Positions 36,004 through 49,597 are shown, numbered from the stretch's first letter. The stretch is DNA of 64,000 nucleotides from Capitulum mitella (GCA_030062745.1 CP099839.1:40411891-40475890); one strand, 5' to 3'. A program made the numbers and translations. The notes: generated by a model from the letters alone, not told the origin.

Positions 36004-39000
36004 GTGCGGAAAACACTACTCCTAATGCGACTTATTGAAAAGCACACTTTCTCGGCAACCCTCCCGCCGATGCAATGAACATCCAGTGAAGCTGGTGTAC
36101 ATATGTTGTATGTTGCAGTCCAGCTCTTATGCTGAGAATATTTTGTGGGAAATAGGATCAGTTTTATTTATTATTTGCTGAAACGCAACATGGTATGTAG
36201 TATGTGGGTACTATTTCAATTGAAATATGCTAGGAAGGCGACTAAGCCAGATTGTTTTCGGCTCCATGTACATTTTGAACATAATTTTTAGCTGAGAGGT
36301 GATACGTAGGTACTTGCCCTTGATCAAAGTTAGCGAGAGAGGTGCTTGGCTATTTCAGGCGTCATTGGGCTTTTGGGACAGAAACACCCTGAAAAGCACT
36401 GGACTGGAGTGCTCTATGATGGCCTTGTTCCGTAATCTGTCTGTTTTGTTGTGCAATTTATTTTGTTTTTTTACTTCGTAATTTTTGCGAAAGAAATAAA
36501 TTTGGAGTGCGAATGGTTCTAAGCCACACTCAGCTTTGGAAGCGCTCACTATTAAAAATTCGTGTGGCATGCCATACCAGCTTTTGAAGCTGGTGAGGCG
36601 GAGGCCACACCCGCTCCAACCATATTCGCCGCCCATGAATGTATGACACTCATTCAGTGAGTATACAGCATCGTGAAGAATTTTGCCACGCTGCGCGTAT
36701 TTCGTAACAGTCTTGGCCGTGATCCGCTGGAAGGTCCATTCCGATGCTGTAGTTCCTCTCCGAGTTCCCTCCCTGGGAATCATTGACGAAAGTTTTAGAC
36801 TTAAAAATAGGAGACTGATCAGCCGCCATTGGCAACAACTGATCCGGCGTTGGTTATTTTGACAGCTGAGTTGTTTGTGGTCTGAAGGACACTCCCCTGA
36901 CGCCGCGCCTTAGAGGTTACCGCAGCAGACAGTGGGCGGCGCACAGGCGGCGAACGAACTCCGCGAACGAAACGATGGCCTCTGACATTTCGACATCTGC
37001 GTGCGAAGGTTGACAATGTGATTTCGTCGGTTTCCAAACAAGGAACAGAGGGAGAGAAAGCAAAAATGACCTCTGTTGTGGCTGTATATTCTAAAGAGTT
37101 TGGCAGGTCCTAGAAACCTTCAGTTTTCCATAACTATTTGAATCATATTTCAGCAACCTGACTGGGAGAAAATTATTTGAAATCCCGCCAAAAATGATGC
37201 TCAAACGTTTTCTACAGTACTATGTTAGAAAACTCAAACCATGTAGCTCGTGCTCTGTGAAACAATGTGCTACAAACACAATGCTATTTTATCTTATACT
37301 TCATAAACAAATTTCTTTCCGCGATGGTGAAGGCAGCGCAGTTACTTCTCCAATGACGTCATAATAAACCGTTCACATATCTACGGTTGATCCTGTTGCT
37401 CGCTGTTTGGGGTTCTGGGGATCATCGTTTGTGACGAACAGCGACCCGCGGGAGCAAATCACGTTTTTATATGAATTTGATCCGATTGGTCTGACCGGGA
37501 GATGTTAGGAATCGGAACCCGTGATGAGCAGAGCTTGTTGCATCGATTTCGTCCCCTACACCCGACTGCACAGTTTCAGGTAAATATAAATCCAGGTATT
37601 TGGTTGCCTATTTCGCATCGAAAAGACGATGCGAGCAGGGCTTGTTTACTGTGGCCGTCATTCCTGATGGTGCGCTGAAACAATGGCGTCAGCTCCAGGG
37701 GCGACCCGTCCATGGACGCCCACCCGTAACGCGATGAAGGTCCCATCGGCTTATAGGACAGCAGGTAACTGCTCTGATCCTGTCCTATTTATGAGTGGGA
37801 TCAAACCCTGCGCTAAAGGCCATGCCGAATATGATAATGACATCAGCTTCATCCCAGCTAGCATTTCAGAAATAATCCAGTGGTACAGACTTGGTAAAGG
37901 CATTTGATGACATTAATCTGTTCTGACACTGGTGAGCACGCGACGAGTGATCTTTCTCGGTGGTCGGGGCTCACACGTGACAAACACTACCCCTGCCACT
38001 AATGCTGCCAACAGAGTAAGCTGATGTTTTTCACTCCAATCCTATTTCCGAAGTATCATAAAAAACGTGGGCGCTGAATGAAATCGAAATGTTTTCTGCT
38101 TACACGAACAATTCACTCGATTGCAAAATCTCCAACATCAAGGGTGGTTTCAAAATCTTCAGCTTTCCCATCAATAGCCATAATCATGGGCACCGCCGAC
38201 GGGGTTACAGGGGATGCATGCACCTCCCTCATGTTAAGGCGATCTGCTCCACCTTTTTCGGCCATTACTATCACCATAAAATAATGTGTTGCACAGAACG
38301 TTGATTTATACGCCATGTTTCACACTATACCCGACTTACATGCAGTGTTTTTTATCATTATTGAAACTCTCAATTTAATGAATATGTTTTTCTTATGCCC
38401 ACTTTTCGGTCAATTTCGCTTCCCCCATGCTGTAAACCATGGCAGCGCCGATTACTTTTTGTTTATTTATGCCTAGGTACATAGACGATTACGAAGAGTG
38501 TACGTGGCCATTTTCATTGAGTTATTCCGGTCGTTGCCGGCTTCGCGGCTATCTCAGGGCGGCTGCGTCTCTGCCGATGGGCAGAGTTTCGTCGTCTGCC
38601 AGCGGGTAGTCAGCGCCAGTGGGTGGGCAGTCTGTCGACCGATGACGGGCTGAGAAGCTCTGACTGCAGTTAACGCCCGGCCATTAGGAAAATCCGTCAC
38701 AGCCTCTGGCGGGAAATGGGAACTACACTAGGGTCACACTTCTGAGGCGTACTCAGGTTCATGCTCTGAGTCTTCGGCCATGCTAAGGGCCTGTTACCAA
38801 ACCAATGGCTACATGAGGATTATATAAATGCAAGTATTTTTTATAAAGATGTGTGACTCCTTAGTTCCTAAATGACAACTAGATCACTGAAAATCTCTGC
38901 AAATATTTTCGGTGGTGTGACAGCGCGCTCTCGGAACCAAATCTCTGATAAAAGCCCTTGATTTCCTTAGCATGATGTGGGTTTCCATTTTAGAAAAGAT

Positions 39001-40600
39001 GTTATTTCAGAGTTCAGAACAGACAGCACCGAAGCCTGTTAATATTCGGAGTTAATTAGAAACCGACGGCTGCAATCTGCCATAACGTGTCCCGCGTTTT
39101 CCGCGGTGCTTCCGTCTCACGAGTGATTCATGTAGAACTTTGCTCATGTGGTCCAGTTTTTTGCATGGCTAGGGAATCCACGTCATTCCAGACGAATCCT
39201 CTGCGTAGACTTTGGTGACAGATTTTTCGCGCCACTCGGTGTGGCTTGACGTATGCAATGACCAAGATGATTATTAAATCTGATGGCGATCCGAGCTGCA
39301 CGCTCGTATTCGGCATGCAGTAATACCAGCTTGTTCAGCAAATCTTCCCGTTAACATGGTGGAAGCAACAGCAATTACCGGTGCATTTCGTCTTGCTCTG
39401 AGCTTTGATAATCTTCATCGATTTCCGCCAGAATTTGCTGATACCCTGCCAATGCCGTCTGGGTTCTAACAGATTCATTTCATACATTACTGAGCTCAGC
39501 GTGATAGAGTCATCACGGATTCATTGAGTGCGAATGACGTCTTTCCCTACGCATGTCATTGATCTTGTTGTCGCTGTTATCGGTTGATCATTGTTTGGAT
39601 ACCATCAATGTCTCTGTCAACACTGTCTGCTCCGCTAGAGCCCTAAACAACGGTCTCTGACCTCCAAAATAACGACTGACCGCTCAACATAGCATTTTTT
39701 GTCCGCCCAAGCTTTGTAGCAATTGGCGGCGAGGCGTGTATTTTTTTAAGGGAGCAGCTTCCCTTTAATACGCCCTACAAGCTGAGGCAACCCTCGTTTC
39801 TCCTGATAATTCATCTTCAAAGTGTCGCCCATCGGCGTTTTGCTGCGGCCGAACTGTGCTCTCCGACTCTCGGTGACTGGCCACTGATTCATAGTTTCGC
39901 TGTCTGTGTTTTGATTACGGGCGCTGCGGTGTGACTGTGCTGTGCTGTGTCCTTTGGTAATCCTGACAACGATTCGTGAAATACGAGTTGCGCACGGGGC
40001 TGGTGACGCATTAGTAACGACGTTACTGTGTAATGTGTGCATGCTGCGTGTAGTGCTGATGGTAGGAATTCAGATGCTTTTGATGTAGCCCAGGATCAAA
40101 ACGCATTAGACAAATAATTCGAAAATATGTTGCGGCGCAAAAAAACTGATCTCTGTCCATAATTTCAAGAACTTTCATCCCTATTAGATTATGCAGTATA
40201 CACGATATGAAATGTTTTTCTTGTGTTGACAACTGAATTGTCTGAAACGTATCCTTACTGAACATATTAGAATACACAGTTTTGGACGCTGTACCCGCGG
40301 AGAACACGCCAGCGCCTGTATATAAATTCATCTGACAGAATTACATCGGCAAATCCTATTTCCTGGCTGCCAGCGCAATGCCACTTTAACGTTTCCCACT
40401 GGATAGTATAGTAAACAGTTGCGAAAAAAAACATGCCATTTCAAATGTTTTGCAACAAACCAGCAGCCGAGCTATCCCGTAACGGGCTCGGCGGTCGGTG
40501 CCAGGCCGTGCCGGCGGCGGCGGCTGCGGCTGTCACGGCCTGCCACCAGCCGGTGACGTTTCCGGTGGGCAGTAGTGCCGGCTGTGGCGCGGCCCGCAGG
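36004..40600. other. Intergenic, nothing recognised
   Basis: AT-rich sequence with only short open frames and no family motif, dispersed repeat from families A-C, or tandem repeat. Confidence 0.5.
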
Positions 40601-40692
40601 TACCGCCGAACGATCCAGGTCGGCGGCCACTGCCACGCGCCGAGCCATGGCGTACTCGGGTACGCCACGGTGTCGTAAAAAATCGTTTTTTT

Positions 40693-40736
40693 ACCGATTT
40701 TTACCGTGCGGTACGGTAAAAATCGGTACCGCACGG
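40693..40736. repeat. Two overlapping, mutually exclusive hairpins
   Basis: A perfect 15-bp stem (ACCGATTTTTACCGT at 40693-40707 with 40713-40727) overlaps a perfect 11-bp stem (CCGTGCGGTAC at 40704-40714 with 40726-40736). Only one can form at a time. Further short inverted repeats lie just upstream. Confidence 0.8.
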
Positions 40737-40834
40737 CCGCAAACGGTCTGGGTTTGTATGTCACGCGTACGGTGGTGCGGAGTACGTACAGGATAAATCC
40801 GACGTCCCCTATCATGTCGCATATGACATATAAC

Positions 40835-41065
40835 TCCCGCCGTACCCGCATGGTTGCTGATGGCACAGGTGCCATACTTCCGCCTCGCGTGCTGCTGGAT
40901 GCGACCCAGCGGCTCTTCTCCTAGCGTGCAGCAGCGGCCTGGAACAGCCTGCCTCCGGCGATTTCCAGTCCCACTTCATCCGCATCATTCCCGGAACACT
41001 TAGAACGTTTGGCACTGTGGTTGCCTGTCTGTGTTCGTGTTTTAGTTCACCTGACAAGTTATTTT
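40835..41065 (+). mobile_element. LINE (non-LTR retrotransposon) 3' end, decayed
   Basis: One frame reads LPPRVLLDATQRLFS, stop, RAAAAWNSLPPAISSPTSSA, continuing SFPEHLERL. The AxxxWNSLPPxI...SxxSFxxxL pattern is the familiar C-terminal end of reverse transcriptases of CR1/Jockey/L2-type LINEs. An in-frame stop and loss of everything upstream mark it as a dead fragment. Confidence 0.55.
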
Positions 41066-41959
41066 GCATAATCATTTCTGCAATATTGACGAGAGAGCAG
41101 AATAGCCACTGCGTGGACGCCTTCAAGACATAAATACATACAACTCCTGCAGAAGCGTACAGCCAATGCTAGTTTGACGTTTTCAGAATAACCGCGAAAA
41201 GAAGAACGCGGCCGACGCAGTAATGATGCGCGCAAATAAAAACAAATTCCACGTAGCGAAGGAACTGTTTTAGAACTCCGCCAGTGTCACAGCCATAGCC
41301 ACAGTCAAGATATTTATTTGAAAAATAAGGCCGTAGGCTCTGGAGCAGATCTGAACACGTTAAACGTTGACCAGCCTCATCGCCAACGCCATCGCCTGAT
41401 CTGATAATGTCGGGACCTCAGAAGACATTTAATCTGCGAACGTCACAGTATTTCACGTTCATGAGCTTGGGCCGCTCGGTTTTCACTGGTGGCGAACCTT
41501 GTCGATTATTCACTCAGCGTTTCTCTTGCCCCACGGTGAAACCAATATTCGTTTCCTCTCACCCTAGGTTGAAGCCGATTTCAACAAGCTCAAACGACTT
41601 TCAAACGAGTTCCCAGCTCATGATACGTACCTTTTCCGCTCATCTTGCGCGCTCCCATCGACGTGACTCTTGACGATGACTCCGAATTTCCACGGTGGAT
41701 TACGTCAATGGCTCTCCTCTGCCGATTCGGCTCGAGTTCATCGGACCACTGGACCCGCTTTCCTCACGTCAACGACCCGCCACCGCCCGACTTTTCTGAC
41801 TAGACTCTATCCCGACTCCGTTCAACCCGGCCCGGGAGTCGCTGCAATGACCCGCGGCCGACCCGAGGTCGCACTCCGGACGGATCCGGGCCTTGGAGCC
41901 GGTTCTCAGGCCGGGTCGGGTCCCGCGGGCGGCCGCTCGGCTGCCACGGCCGGCACTGA

Positions 41960-42500
41960 AAGGTGGCCCGTATCGACGGCGACGGGCCGGCGGCGGCCGA
42001 CACCGCCACCTGCGTGACCGACGCGGCCCGGCCCCCGCCCGATCCGCGCCCGGTTACAGTGACCGGATCACGACCGGATCACACCCAGACCACGACCGGC
42101 CACAGCGACCGGATCGCAATCGGATCACGGCCAGATCACACCCGATCCATGCCCGGTCACAGCGACCGGACCACGACCGGATCACACCCGGACCGCGCCA
42201 GGTCATAACGACCGCATCACGACCGGGTCATGCCCGGACCACGTCCGGTCTACGTCAGGCCACAACGACCGGATCACAACCGGATCATGGCTGGATCACA
42301 CCCGGTCACATGCCATGTCACAGCGACCGGATCGTGCCCGGATCACGCCCGGTCTACGCCAGGCCACAGCGACCGGACCACGACCGGGCAGCGACTGGGT
42401 TACACCCGAGCTAAAGCCGGACTTCGAGTCAAGACCAGCCCATGTTCGGACCATGCATGGACCACTCTCGGACTGTAACCGGGCCATATCCAGACCACGA
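41960..42500 (+). repeat. Degenerate GC-rich minisatellite
   Basis: Imperfect repeats of ACGACCGGATCACACCCGGA and CCACAGCGACCGGATCACG over about 500 nt. The unit is irregular, near 46-57 nt with internal 15-16-nt periodicity. It generates open frames on both strands, including a 288-codon one on the minus strand. Confidence 0.7.
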
Positions 42501-42949
42501 CCGGCCCACGCTTGAAAAACGCTGGAACCACGTCCTCCAGAAAACGGTTGGGCCGTGCCTGAATGACACCAGGACCATGACCGTCTGGGTAGGATACGGC
42601 TCGCGGGGAGGGGGCTGGGTAACGCACGAATCGCACCGCGACCGCGCACGGGCCACTTAAGCAACCACGTCGGGTCTGTATTCGGCCTTCTGGGTCGGAC
42701 ACAGAACCTATCTAGGGATAAGGCAAAGAACAAGGCCGTCGACCACGGACGCATCCTACGCGGACCACAGACCAGCGCGGCAGGGACCAGACCGGATCGT
42801 ATGCGGGTCAGACAGGGTGGCGATCCGGTCAGACATGGACTATCGACACATACGACAGTCGGAGCAGATCTGATCACAGCCGGAGCAAATATCGTCACTG
42901 CATGGATAGATATGAATGGCAGTCGAGCCCGACGCAAATGGAAGCAATT

Positions 42950-43255
42950 CCCAGTGTTGATCGAGTCGTCCTCATCTCTGCTCATGCCACGTTCAGCCCT
43001 GCTCCTACCACAGCGAGTCCTGCTCAGACCGCATCCAGTCCTGTTTGGGCTAATGGCTTTTTCCGTCGTGACCACATTCATCCCTGCACGAAGCACGCGA
43101 ATCCTCGCAAACGCCACTATCATCTCCGCTCGGACCACTTTCAGCCCTGTTCGCGGATGCATTCAGCCCTCACCGACCAATTCCGACCCTGTTTGGACAA
43201 AACTCAGCCCTGCCCGGACCACATCAGCCCTGCGCGGACCACTCCCAGCACGCCC
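42950..43255 (+). repeat. Degenerate repeat of CAGCCCTG-type units
   Basis: The motif TTCAGCCCTG/CCAGTCCTG recurs irregularly every 15-30 nt in C-rich DNA. It follows the 41.9-kb minisatellite and may be its diverged continuation. Confidence 0.45.
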
Positions 43256-43920
43256 TGACCTCGTCGTCAGCGCAGCGGCGGGAGCGAGATCGCGCTCCCC
43301 TACCCTCTCTTCTCCTCCCCCGCCGCCCCGCCTGGTCGTCGCCGAGGGACGGTAAGCCGGCTTGTTTACGCACTGGTGCGGGCAGCGCTCGTCTCATTTG
43401 CTTCGCGCCTCATTGAACTGCATGATTGGCCCGGAGGACGGCAGCTCAACAGCCGGAGGATAGCGGCCTACGCCCGCTCCCCGGCAACACGGATGCCGCT
43501 CGCCGCGAAACTCCGTGCCGAACTGTTGCAGGATATTGCCCGCGGCCTCTGGCGCCGAACCGCTGAAGCGTCTCATATTGGTCCTAAGTGACATTGATAC
43601 TTTCCCGGGAACGGCGACAGACCTTGTCAGTCATTTTCGGGCTGGAAGAAATGCTCCTCTATAACAGCGACTGCCATTTTTTTTTTTTGTATTGCGTGCA
43701 TTGATTTTCGACACGTGCGTCAGCTGCATACCAACGGAGAAAGGTGACAACAATTGTGCAGCGTAAAAACCGTCAACGCAGCTTCATGTCGTAATCATGC
43801 CTTTGACCCCTGACAAGGTGAAAGAGCCTTCTTGCTGTCCCGCCCAGTAACCGTCTCAGCCCGTGCCCTGCATCTGCACCGCCCTGTAACCGCTTCAGCC
43901 CGCCCCTCCCCTTGCTTCAC

Positions 43921-44606
43921 GCTGTGACCGTTTCAGACAGCGTCGGCCGGCTGCTCGGTGGCGCTGTGACCGTTTCAGACAGTACCGGCCGGCCGTCTCG
44001 GTGGCTCTATGACCGTTTCAGACAGTACCGGCCGGCCGTCTCGGTGGCTCTATGACCGTTTCAGACAGCGTCGGCCGGCTGCTCGGTGGCGCTGTGACCG
44101 TTTCAGACAGTACCGGCCGTCTCGGTGGCGCGGTGACCGTTTCAGACAGTGTAGACCGGCTCGGTGGCGCGGTGACCGTTTCAGACAGTGTAGGCCGTCT
44201 CGGTGGCGCTGTGACCGTTTCAGACAGTGTAGACCGGCTCGGTGACGCTGTGGCCGTTTCAGATGGTGTAGACCGGCTCGGTGACGCTGTGGCCGTTTCA
44301 GATGGTGTAGGCCGGCTCGGTGGCGCGGTGACCGTTTCAGACAGTGCAGACCATCTCGGTGGCACTGTGGCCGTTTCAGATGGTGTAGGCCGGCTCGGTG
44401 GCGCTGTGACCGTTTCAGACAGTGCAGACCATCTCGGTGGCACTGTGGCCGTTTCAGATGGTGTAGGCCGGCTCGGTGACGCTGTGGCCGTTTCAGATGG
44501 TGTAGGCCGGCTCGGTGGCGCTGTGGCCGTTTCAGATGGTGTAGGCCGGCTCGGTGGCGCTGTGGCCGTTTCAGACGGTGTAGGCCGGCTCGGTGACGCT
44601 GCATTA
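43921..44606 (+). repeat. 39-bp minisatellite, about 17 units
   Basis: The unit begins CTCGGTGGCGCTGTGACCGT and continues TTCAGACAGTGTAGGCCGG. The first units are 42-46 bp and later ones regular at 39 bp, with CTGTGGCCG and GATGGTGTAG variants grouped toward the right. Because 39 is a multiple of three, open frames run through on both strands, with 13-residue units on the plus strand related to GGAVTVSDSVGRL. No start context, splice site or family supports translation. Confidence 0.92.
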
Positions 44607-47600
44607 GCCGAGGCGGTTGAGAAGCGCGCCTCTAAAGTCAGTTCATCGGCAGCCGGGGACCGTTACCGGGCGGCCGGCGGCGGCCACCCGGATTAACGCT
44701 GAGCCCGGCCGGCGCCGTTCATATGGGACCATCGCGGCGACGGCGCCGGTCTGACCCAGGCGTCTGAACGGCACACGGACGGGATAACCGAGTACCGACG
44801 GTGTACCGAGCGGCGCTGGGCAGCCCACGGCCTGGCCAGCCCAGGGTGTATCGAAACACTGGGGCAGGGACGGGCAGCGCCACGTGTACCCGCCACCGGC
44901 CGCCGGTACGGGACGTTGAAATTTTTCACCCAGAATCCTACCGTATGCTTCCATCTTTTTCCATGTGTCCTACATACGTTTTCCGTGCTCCAATCCTGTG
45001 CAGGCCTGCGGGAGTACAGCGAAGACCTCACGCACTAACAAGCCTAAACTCAGACGGAAGAGGAGGGGTGGGGCGAGGCTGGTGGTGGGCACTAAGAGAC
45101 TCGTTTACTGGCGAACGGGCCGCTGGCAAGTTAAACCAAGGAGAGAGAAGGAACGCTAACTAACCGAGAGAACTGAGCCTTTTGACGCCGAGGAAATGGG
45201 TCACTGAAGGAAACCTGCCGATCAAAATGCGTTGTAAACTTTTAACTACTGGCATGTTTCAAAGCCGAGTTGTAAATGGTCTTCCTGTTGTGGAGGTTGT
45301 AATTTATGAATGACATCGCTGACATAAGGGTATCTTCTTTCCTAACATGCGAGTTTGCCAGGATACTATTGCTGCTGCTTCCGAAGTGGCCAGTGTTAAT
45401 CGCAGCGGCAGGCTATTTGTATCACGCTGTTATAACCGATAACAGACACCTGCCTGTATGTCTCCGCTATCGGACGGTCTTGTTGCAACAGCGAATGGCT
45501 AAGAAAAATTAAGGCAGGCCATGTAAAAACTGGAGCAATGTTGCTCATACCACGGTATGGATACCGCTTGCAAAGACAAACATTCCCTGCTCGGTAGCCC
45601 ACCAATTACTAGTTTCAAAAGACACGTAAATGCTTATGCAGAAAGTCTTCCGCAGCGATTACCGAGGAAATATTGTTTCAGTAGCACTACCAAATGCTCT
45701 ACATAACTCAACTGTCGCAGACGCCCGTCGTGAAACGCTCCATTGGGACTTCAAATACCGGTAAGATATTTATTGTAACTGCAGCGTACTTCGGAACAAC
45801 AGAGTGACTAGACCCTTGGGTCGGTGCAGCTTCGCATGGTATAGTGCTCAGCATATCCCTGAGTGCTTTTCCGAGCACGTCCTACCTGCATACGGCACTC
45901 ATGGTCTTCAGGCCACGTCAAGGAGCAACCGACCTGCCCAAGGCTATAGCAACCCGATCTGAACAATTACCCCACCGCTCGCACCTTCCCACTAGAGCAA
46001 GCATGACCAGATATCCCGCCCTTCCCGAAACCGTCTACTCTCGGAACCTGCGAATATCTCGAATCTCCAGGAACCTCTCGAAATCTGCGGATAGTGCAGA
46101 CAGTGCGGGTATCAGGTAGTAGGGCAACGGGCATGCCGTCTGCCGCTGGCAGTCCTGACACCGGCCTCACTATCGCTTGTCGGGAGCAGTGGTCACGACG
46201 CTGCGACTGCTGCCGCCGCCTCCGCCGACTGCCGACAGCCCTGTCCTCACTCACTGGTCAGTGCTCAACGGCCGGCTGCCGGGCCGCCCGCGTCCTAGGC
46301 AAACATTAATTTTGCAGCGCAAACAGCACTCGCTACGCCGGTTCGGCGGGCCGATATTGCCATTTGGTACGCAGCGCGCGACGGGTGGAGGCAGCGCCGG
46401 AGGCGCCGCCAGTGCTGCCCGACATGTCCCGTAATGACGTGCGCCGTCACTGTGCCGCCAGGCCGCACGTGCAGTGTGATATAAGGGGGCGAGTGCTGGT
46501 CGGATTACGGACAAAACGTGTAAGTGCTTACCGGGATGTAACGAAGGAAACCTCATTACAAAAACATGCTGTAGACGAAATCTCTCAGGTTAGCTTGTCA
46601 CGAGGAGCAGAGAGAAAAATCCAGCAATGAAGGAATGAGTGGAGTGAATAACGGGTGCGCATCCTGACTACTCCGCGTTCGGCCCCTCGGACAAGGGGCA
46701 CCATCACCAGGAGCCCTTTCTGCTCAAGATCACATTATAAGGGATGGCCCATAACACGGGCGGTCTGACGCCGTCCGTTGAGGACCGATTAGGTGCCAGA
46801 ACGGTCTGAGGCGGATAGCAGTCAGCGTCGGTACCGCTGCTTCTGCCAAGAGACAGTGATGCTGGTGTCAGGACTGCCTGCAACAGCCGGCTTGCAGACT
46901 ACCCGCTGGCAGGGGACGTTCTGGAGCAATTTATGCAGCACAGCACGGTCAGAGCTACCTCTTTTTTACGATACGGATATTTTAAGGCATGGAAAAGTTT
47001 TCAAAGCTTACGGTAGTTTTGAACGGATGTCTCATTTCAGAGCGATTTTTTAGATGTCCGAGCATTTTGGCTTTACGCATACGTTGGTTAGGATCACCGA
47101 GAAACTCTGTTTTCATAGTAATGATCGTGGCAGTCGAATAATATCGACATTCATGAGAATTCAGTTACGAAGGGTGACTCGTCGAAGCGAAAATTCAATG
47201 TTACGGCTACCATAAGCAGTGCGCACACCACCGAAACGGCGGATTGAACATAATCACAAGTGCGCAAATCGAAGCTTGTTTTTTTTTGTCACGGGCAAAA
47301 TCCCGGAAACCCCATGACACGAAATACAGAAGAAAACCAAGCAGAACAAGACGCTGTATTGTATTCCACCAGTCCAAGAAAGACAAATTTCGTTTGAAAG
47401 TAAAAGAATTAGTAATGGCCCGCAAATGCTTTTGTCTGTGCATGAAATCCTTCATACAGTTCTACAGCTGCCCAGCGTCACACACCGACGAAGGGGGTGC
47501 GTGCTCCGTCCACTGTTTGTCGCCACTCTGTCGTCCTCGGCTGGAACTGAGCGCTGAACGGTGACACTCTGCGGCGCCGTTCCCTTGCCGGCCGTGACCC

Positions 47601-47690
47601 CGGATCATCCGATGGCAGCTGGGACTCAGCCCGGCTGATGAGGATCTGTTCAACGACAGCTGAGAGGACACCGGGGACATGTGGCTGTAA
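44607..47690. other. Intergenic, no gene recognised
   Basis: CpG-rich patches lie at 44640-44920 and 46130-46480. The sequence around 45590-45680 (frame reading PPITSFKRHVNAYAE) faintly resembles a LINE C-terminus but is too short to call. Confidence 0.4.
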
Positions 47691-47699
47691 CCGGCCTGG

Positions 47700-47965
47700 C
47701 CGGCCGACTCAAGCGGCGAAACGGCAGACAGACGGCAGAGACAGGGCAGAGACGGCAGAGACAGGGCAGAGAGATGGCAGAGACAAGACAGAAAAATGGC
47801 AGAGACGGGGCAGAGGGATCCCAGAAACAGGGCAGAGAGATGTCAGAGATAAGACAGAGACACGGCAGAGACGTGGCAGAAGGACGTCAGAGACAGGAAA
47901 GAGAGATATCAGAGAGAGAGAGAGAGAGAGAGGGCAGAGAGACGTCAGAGACGGCAGGGGTGTAG
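47700..47965 (+). repeat. Purine-rich degenerate minisatellite
   Basis: Repeats of GGCAGAGACAGGGCAGAGAG and GACGTCAGAGAC, with a GA microsatellite near 47912-47932. The plus strand is nearly all purine. A related array lies at 51465-51625. Confidence 0.8.
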
Positions 47966-48090
47966 GAGCGCGACGAAAAATGGGGGGACCATTCGTCCAG
48001 GAGGGAAACTAGCCTCCGAGGCGACGACGATCTCAAAGAGGTGCACCATTTGTTTAAAATGAAACTGGCTTTACTACATATTGACGGATA

Positions 48091-49278
48091 TAATGCTGTT
48101 CCCGGAGCGCTAGATAGTATGGCCGATTCCCGTCAGGGGGAGGGGAATCGGCCCCCCTGAGACATCGAGAACTCCACATTCGACTTCATCGAAACATATG
48201 GCAATGGACTTGCCATGACATAAATTACATTTTTATCAGGAAAAGTTTTTAAAATCTTGAAAAGGGCGATTACGGGGGGGGGGCAAAGAGCCAAAATGGG
48301 GACATTTTTGGGTTTGTTATAATTCTGCTGTTTATGGACTGATTGTAATGAAATTGGCATAAACCGAGAGCTTGTAAATGGAGCTTTACCATTGATCCTT
48401 ATACTTATTTTTTAAAGAGATTCGTAGACGTTCACAGGGTTTCAGAAATACGAGGATCAGTTTTTCAAAAACTAAATTGACGAAAAAATGGAGACACTTC
48501 TTAACTTTTATTAGTCATGCTATACTGAAGAAGTACAAATCATTTACATTGCTTATATAATGCTAACATAGGCAGTGCCAGGGACATGAAAAGGGGGGAT
48601 ACGTCATGGTCACATGTTCATCAGGCCAACTTACGACCTTTGACCTTAAATGACCTCTAATGATCTAAGAGTCGCATGGAGTGATCTCAGTGCATTTCAC
48701 ATTGTTTTGAAGTCGTTCCCAATCATCTGATTTACTTCTTTTCTAAAATTCCATTCCACGGCTATCGTGACATAGCGTGCGCGCACAGCCCGTGACCCGA
48801 CCTGATATCAACCTGACATTAAATACACATGTAGAGGGTATCCTTCTACGCCATACACATTCCACATTTGGCACCTGGAAAGAAAGTGTCAAATTTTTTA
48901 CCATGAAACCAAGTTTTTGCCTCCGACCTTGACCTGACCTTGTGAAATGACCTCAGGTTAACAGAACTATATGTATATGTTTGCCCAACTATTTGCGCAT
49001 ACACTCATTTAAAGTTTTAGATTCTATCTGAAAAACACTATTTTTGCGGCCATTTCATTTTACCTTCAACAGGGCCAAAAATGGCCTGAGGTGTCTCCCA
49101 AAAATGTTGCCTGGCTCCTCCCCGGAGCTAAATAGAATCCCGACATTTTCTTGCATTACGTGTAAAGAATAAGTAAAAAAGGGACCAAGTTCCGTCAAGC
49201 TGTACCGAACACCATGGAATTGGCAAGCAAAAAACCTGAGGGGAGGGGGCAGATTCAGCCTCGTTGCCGCAAACAGGG
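48091..49278 (+). mobile_element. Family B (piggyBac-like MITE), copy in + orientation
   Basis: A 1.2-kb non-coding element. The right end reads AAACAGGG followed by TTAA (49279-49282). The left end (CTGTTCCCGG) matches the intact left end TTAA|CCCTGTTCCCGG of the copy at 63362. The sub-terminal repeats GATTCCCGTCAGGGGGAGGG and GGGGAGGGGGCAGATTCAGC are also inverted. CCCT termini abutting TTAA are the hallmark of piggyBac-superfamily insertions. It forms an inverted pair with the next copy. Confidence 0.75.
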
Positions 49279-49597
49279 TTAAATGCACATACGCCAAGGC
49301 ATTTTTATCGTTACATACATGCATGCAAACATTAGCGGTACCAAGAAGAGACGAGGTGAGACGTTTTTTTTTTTTTACTTGTGCTCTTATGACTATGTGA
49401 CATTCAGTTTCGAACTTTTGACGTCATTTTCTCTTCTACTTCGTTCGCTGAAACTGGTTCGGAACAATATGCTTGACAAATGCTATGCAAAAACAAACGC
49501 TTGACATGCGGTATTTCCTCATAAAGCCTGCCTCATCTCGCCACCATTGGAAAAACAGTCAGCCAGGGTAGGTTTTTAGGTGCTTAAGTGTCCCTGA

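Noticed and set aside
42296..43162. 288-codon minus-strand open frame, the longest in the window
   Set aside because: It runs through degenerate minisatellite DNA, is opposed by long plus-strand frames over the same bases, and has no domain or splice context.
44052..44696. 214-codon repeat-protein-like open frame
   Set aside because: It is produced by the 39-bp minisatellite, is open on both strands, and has no signal peptide, start context or partner exons.
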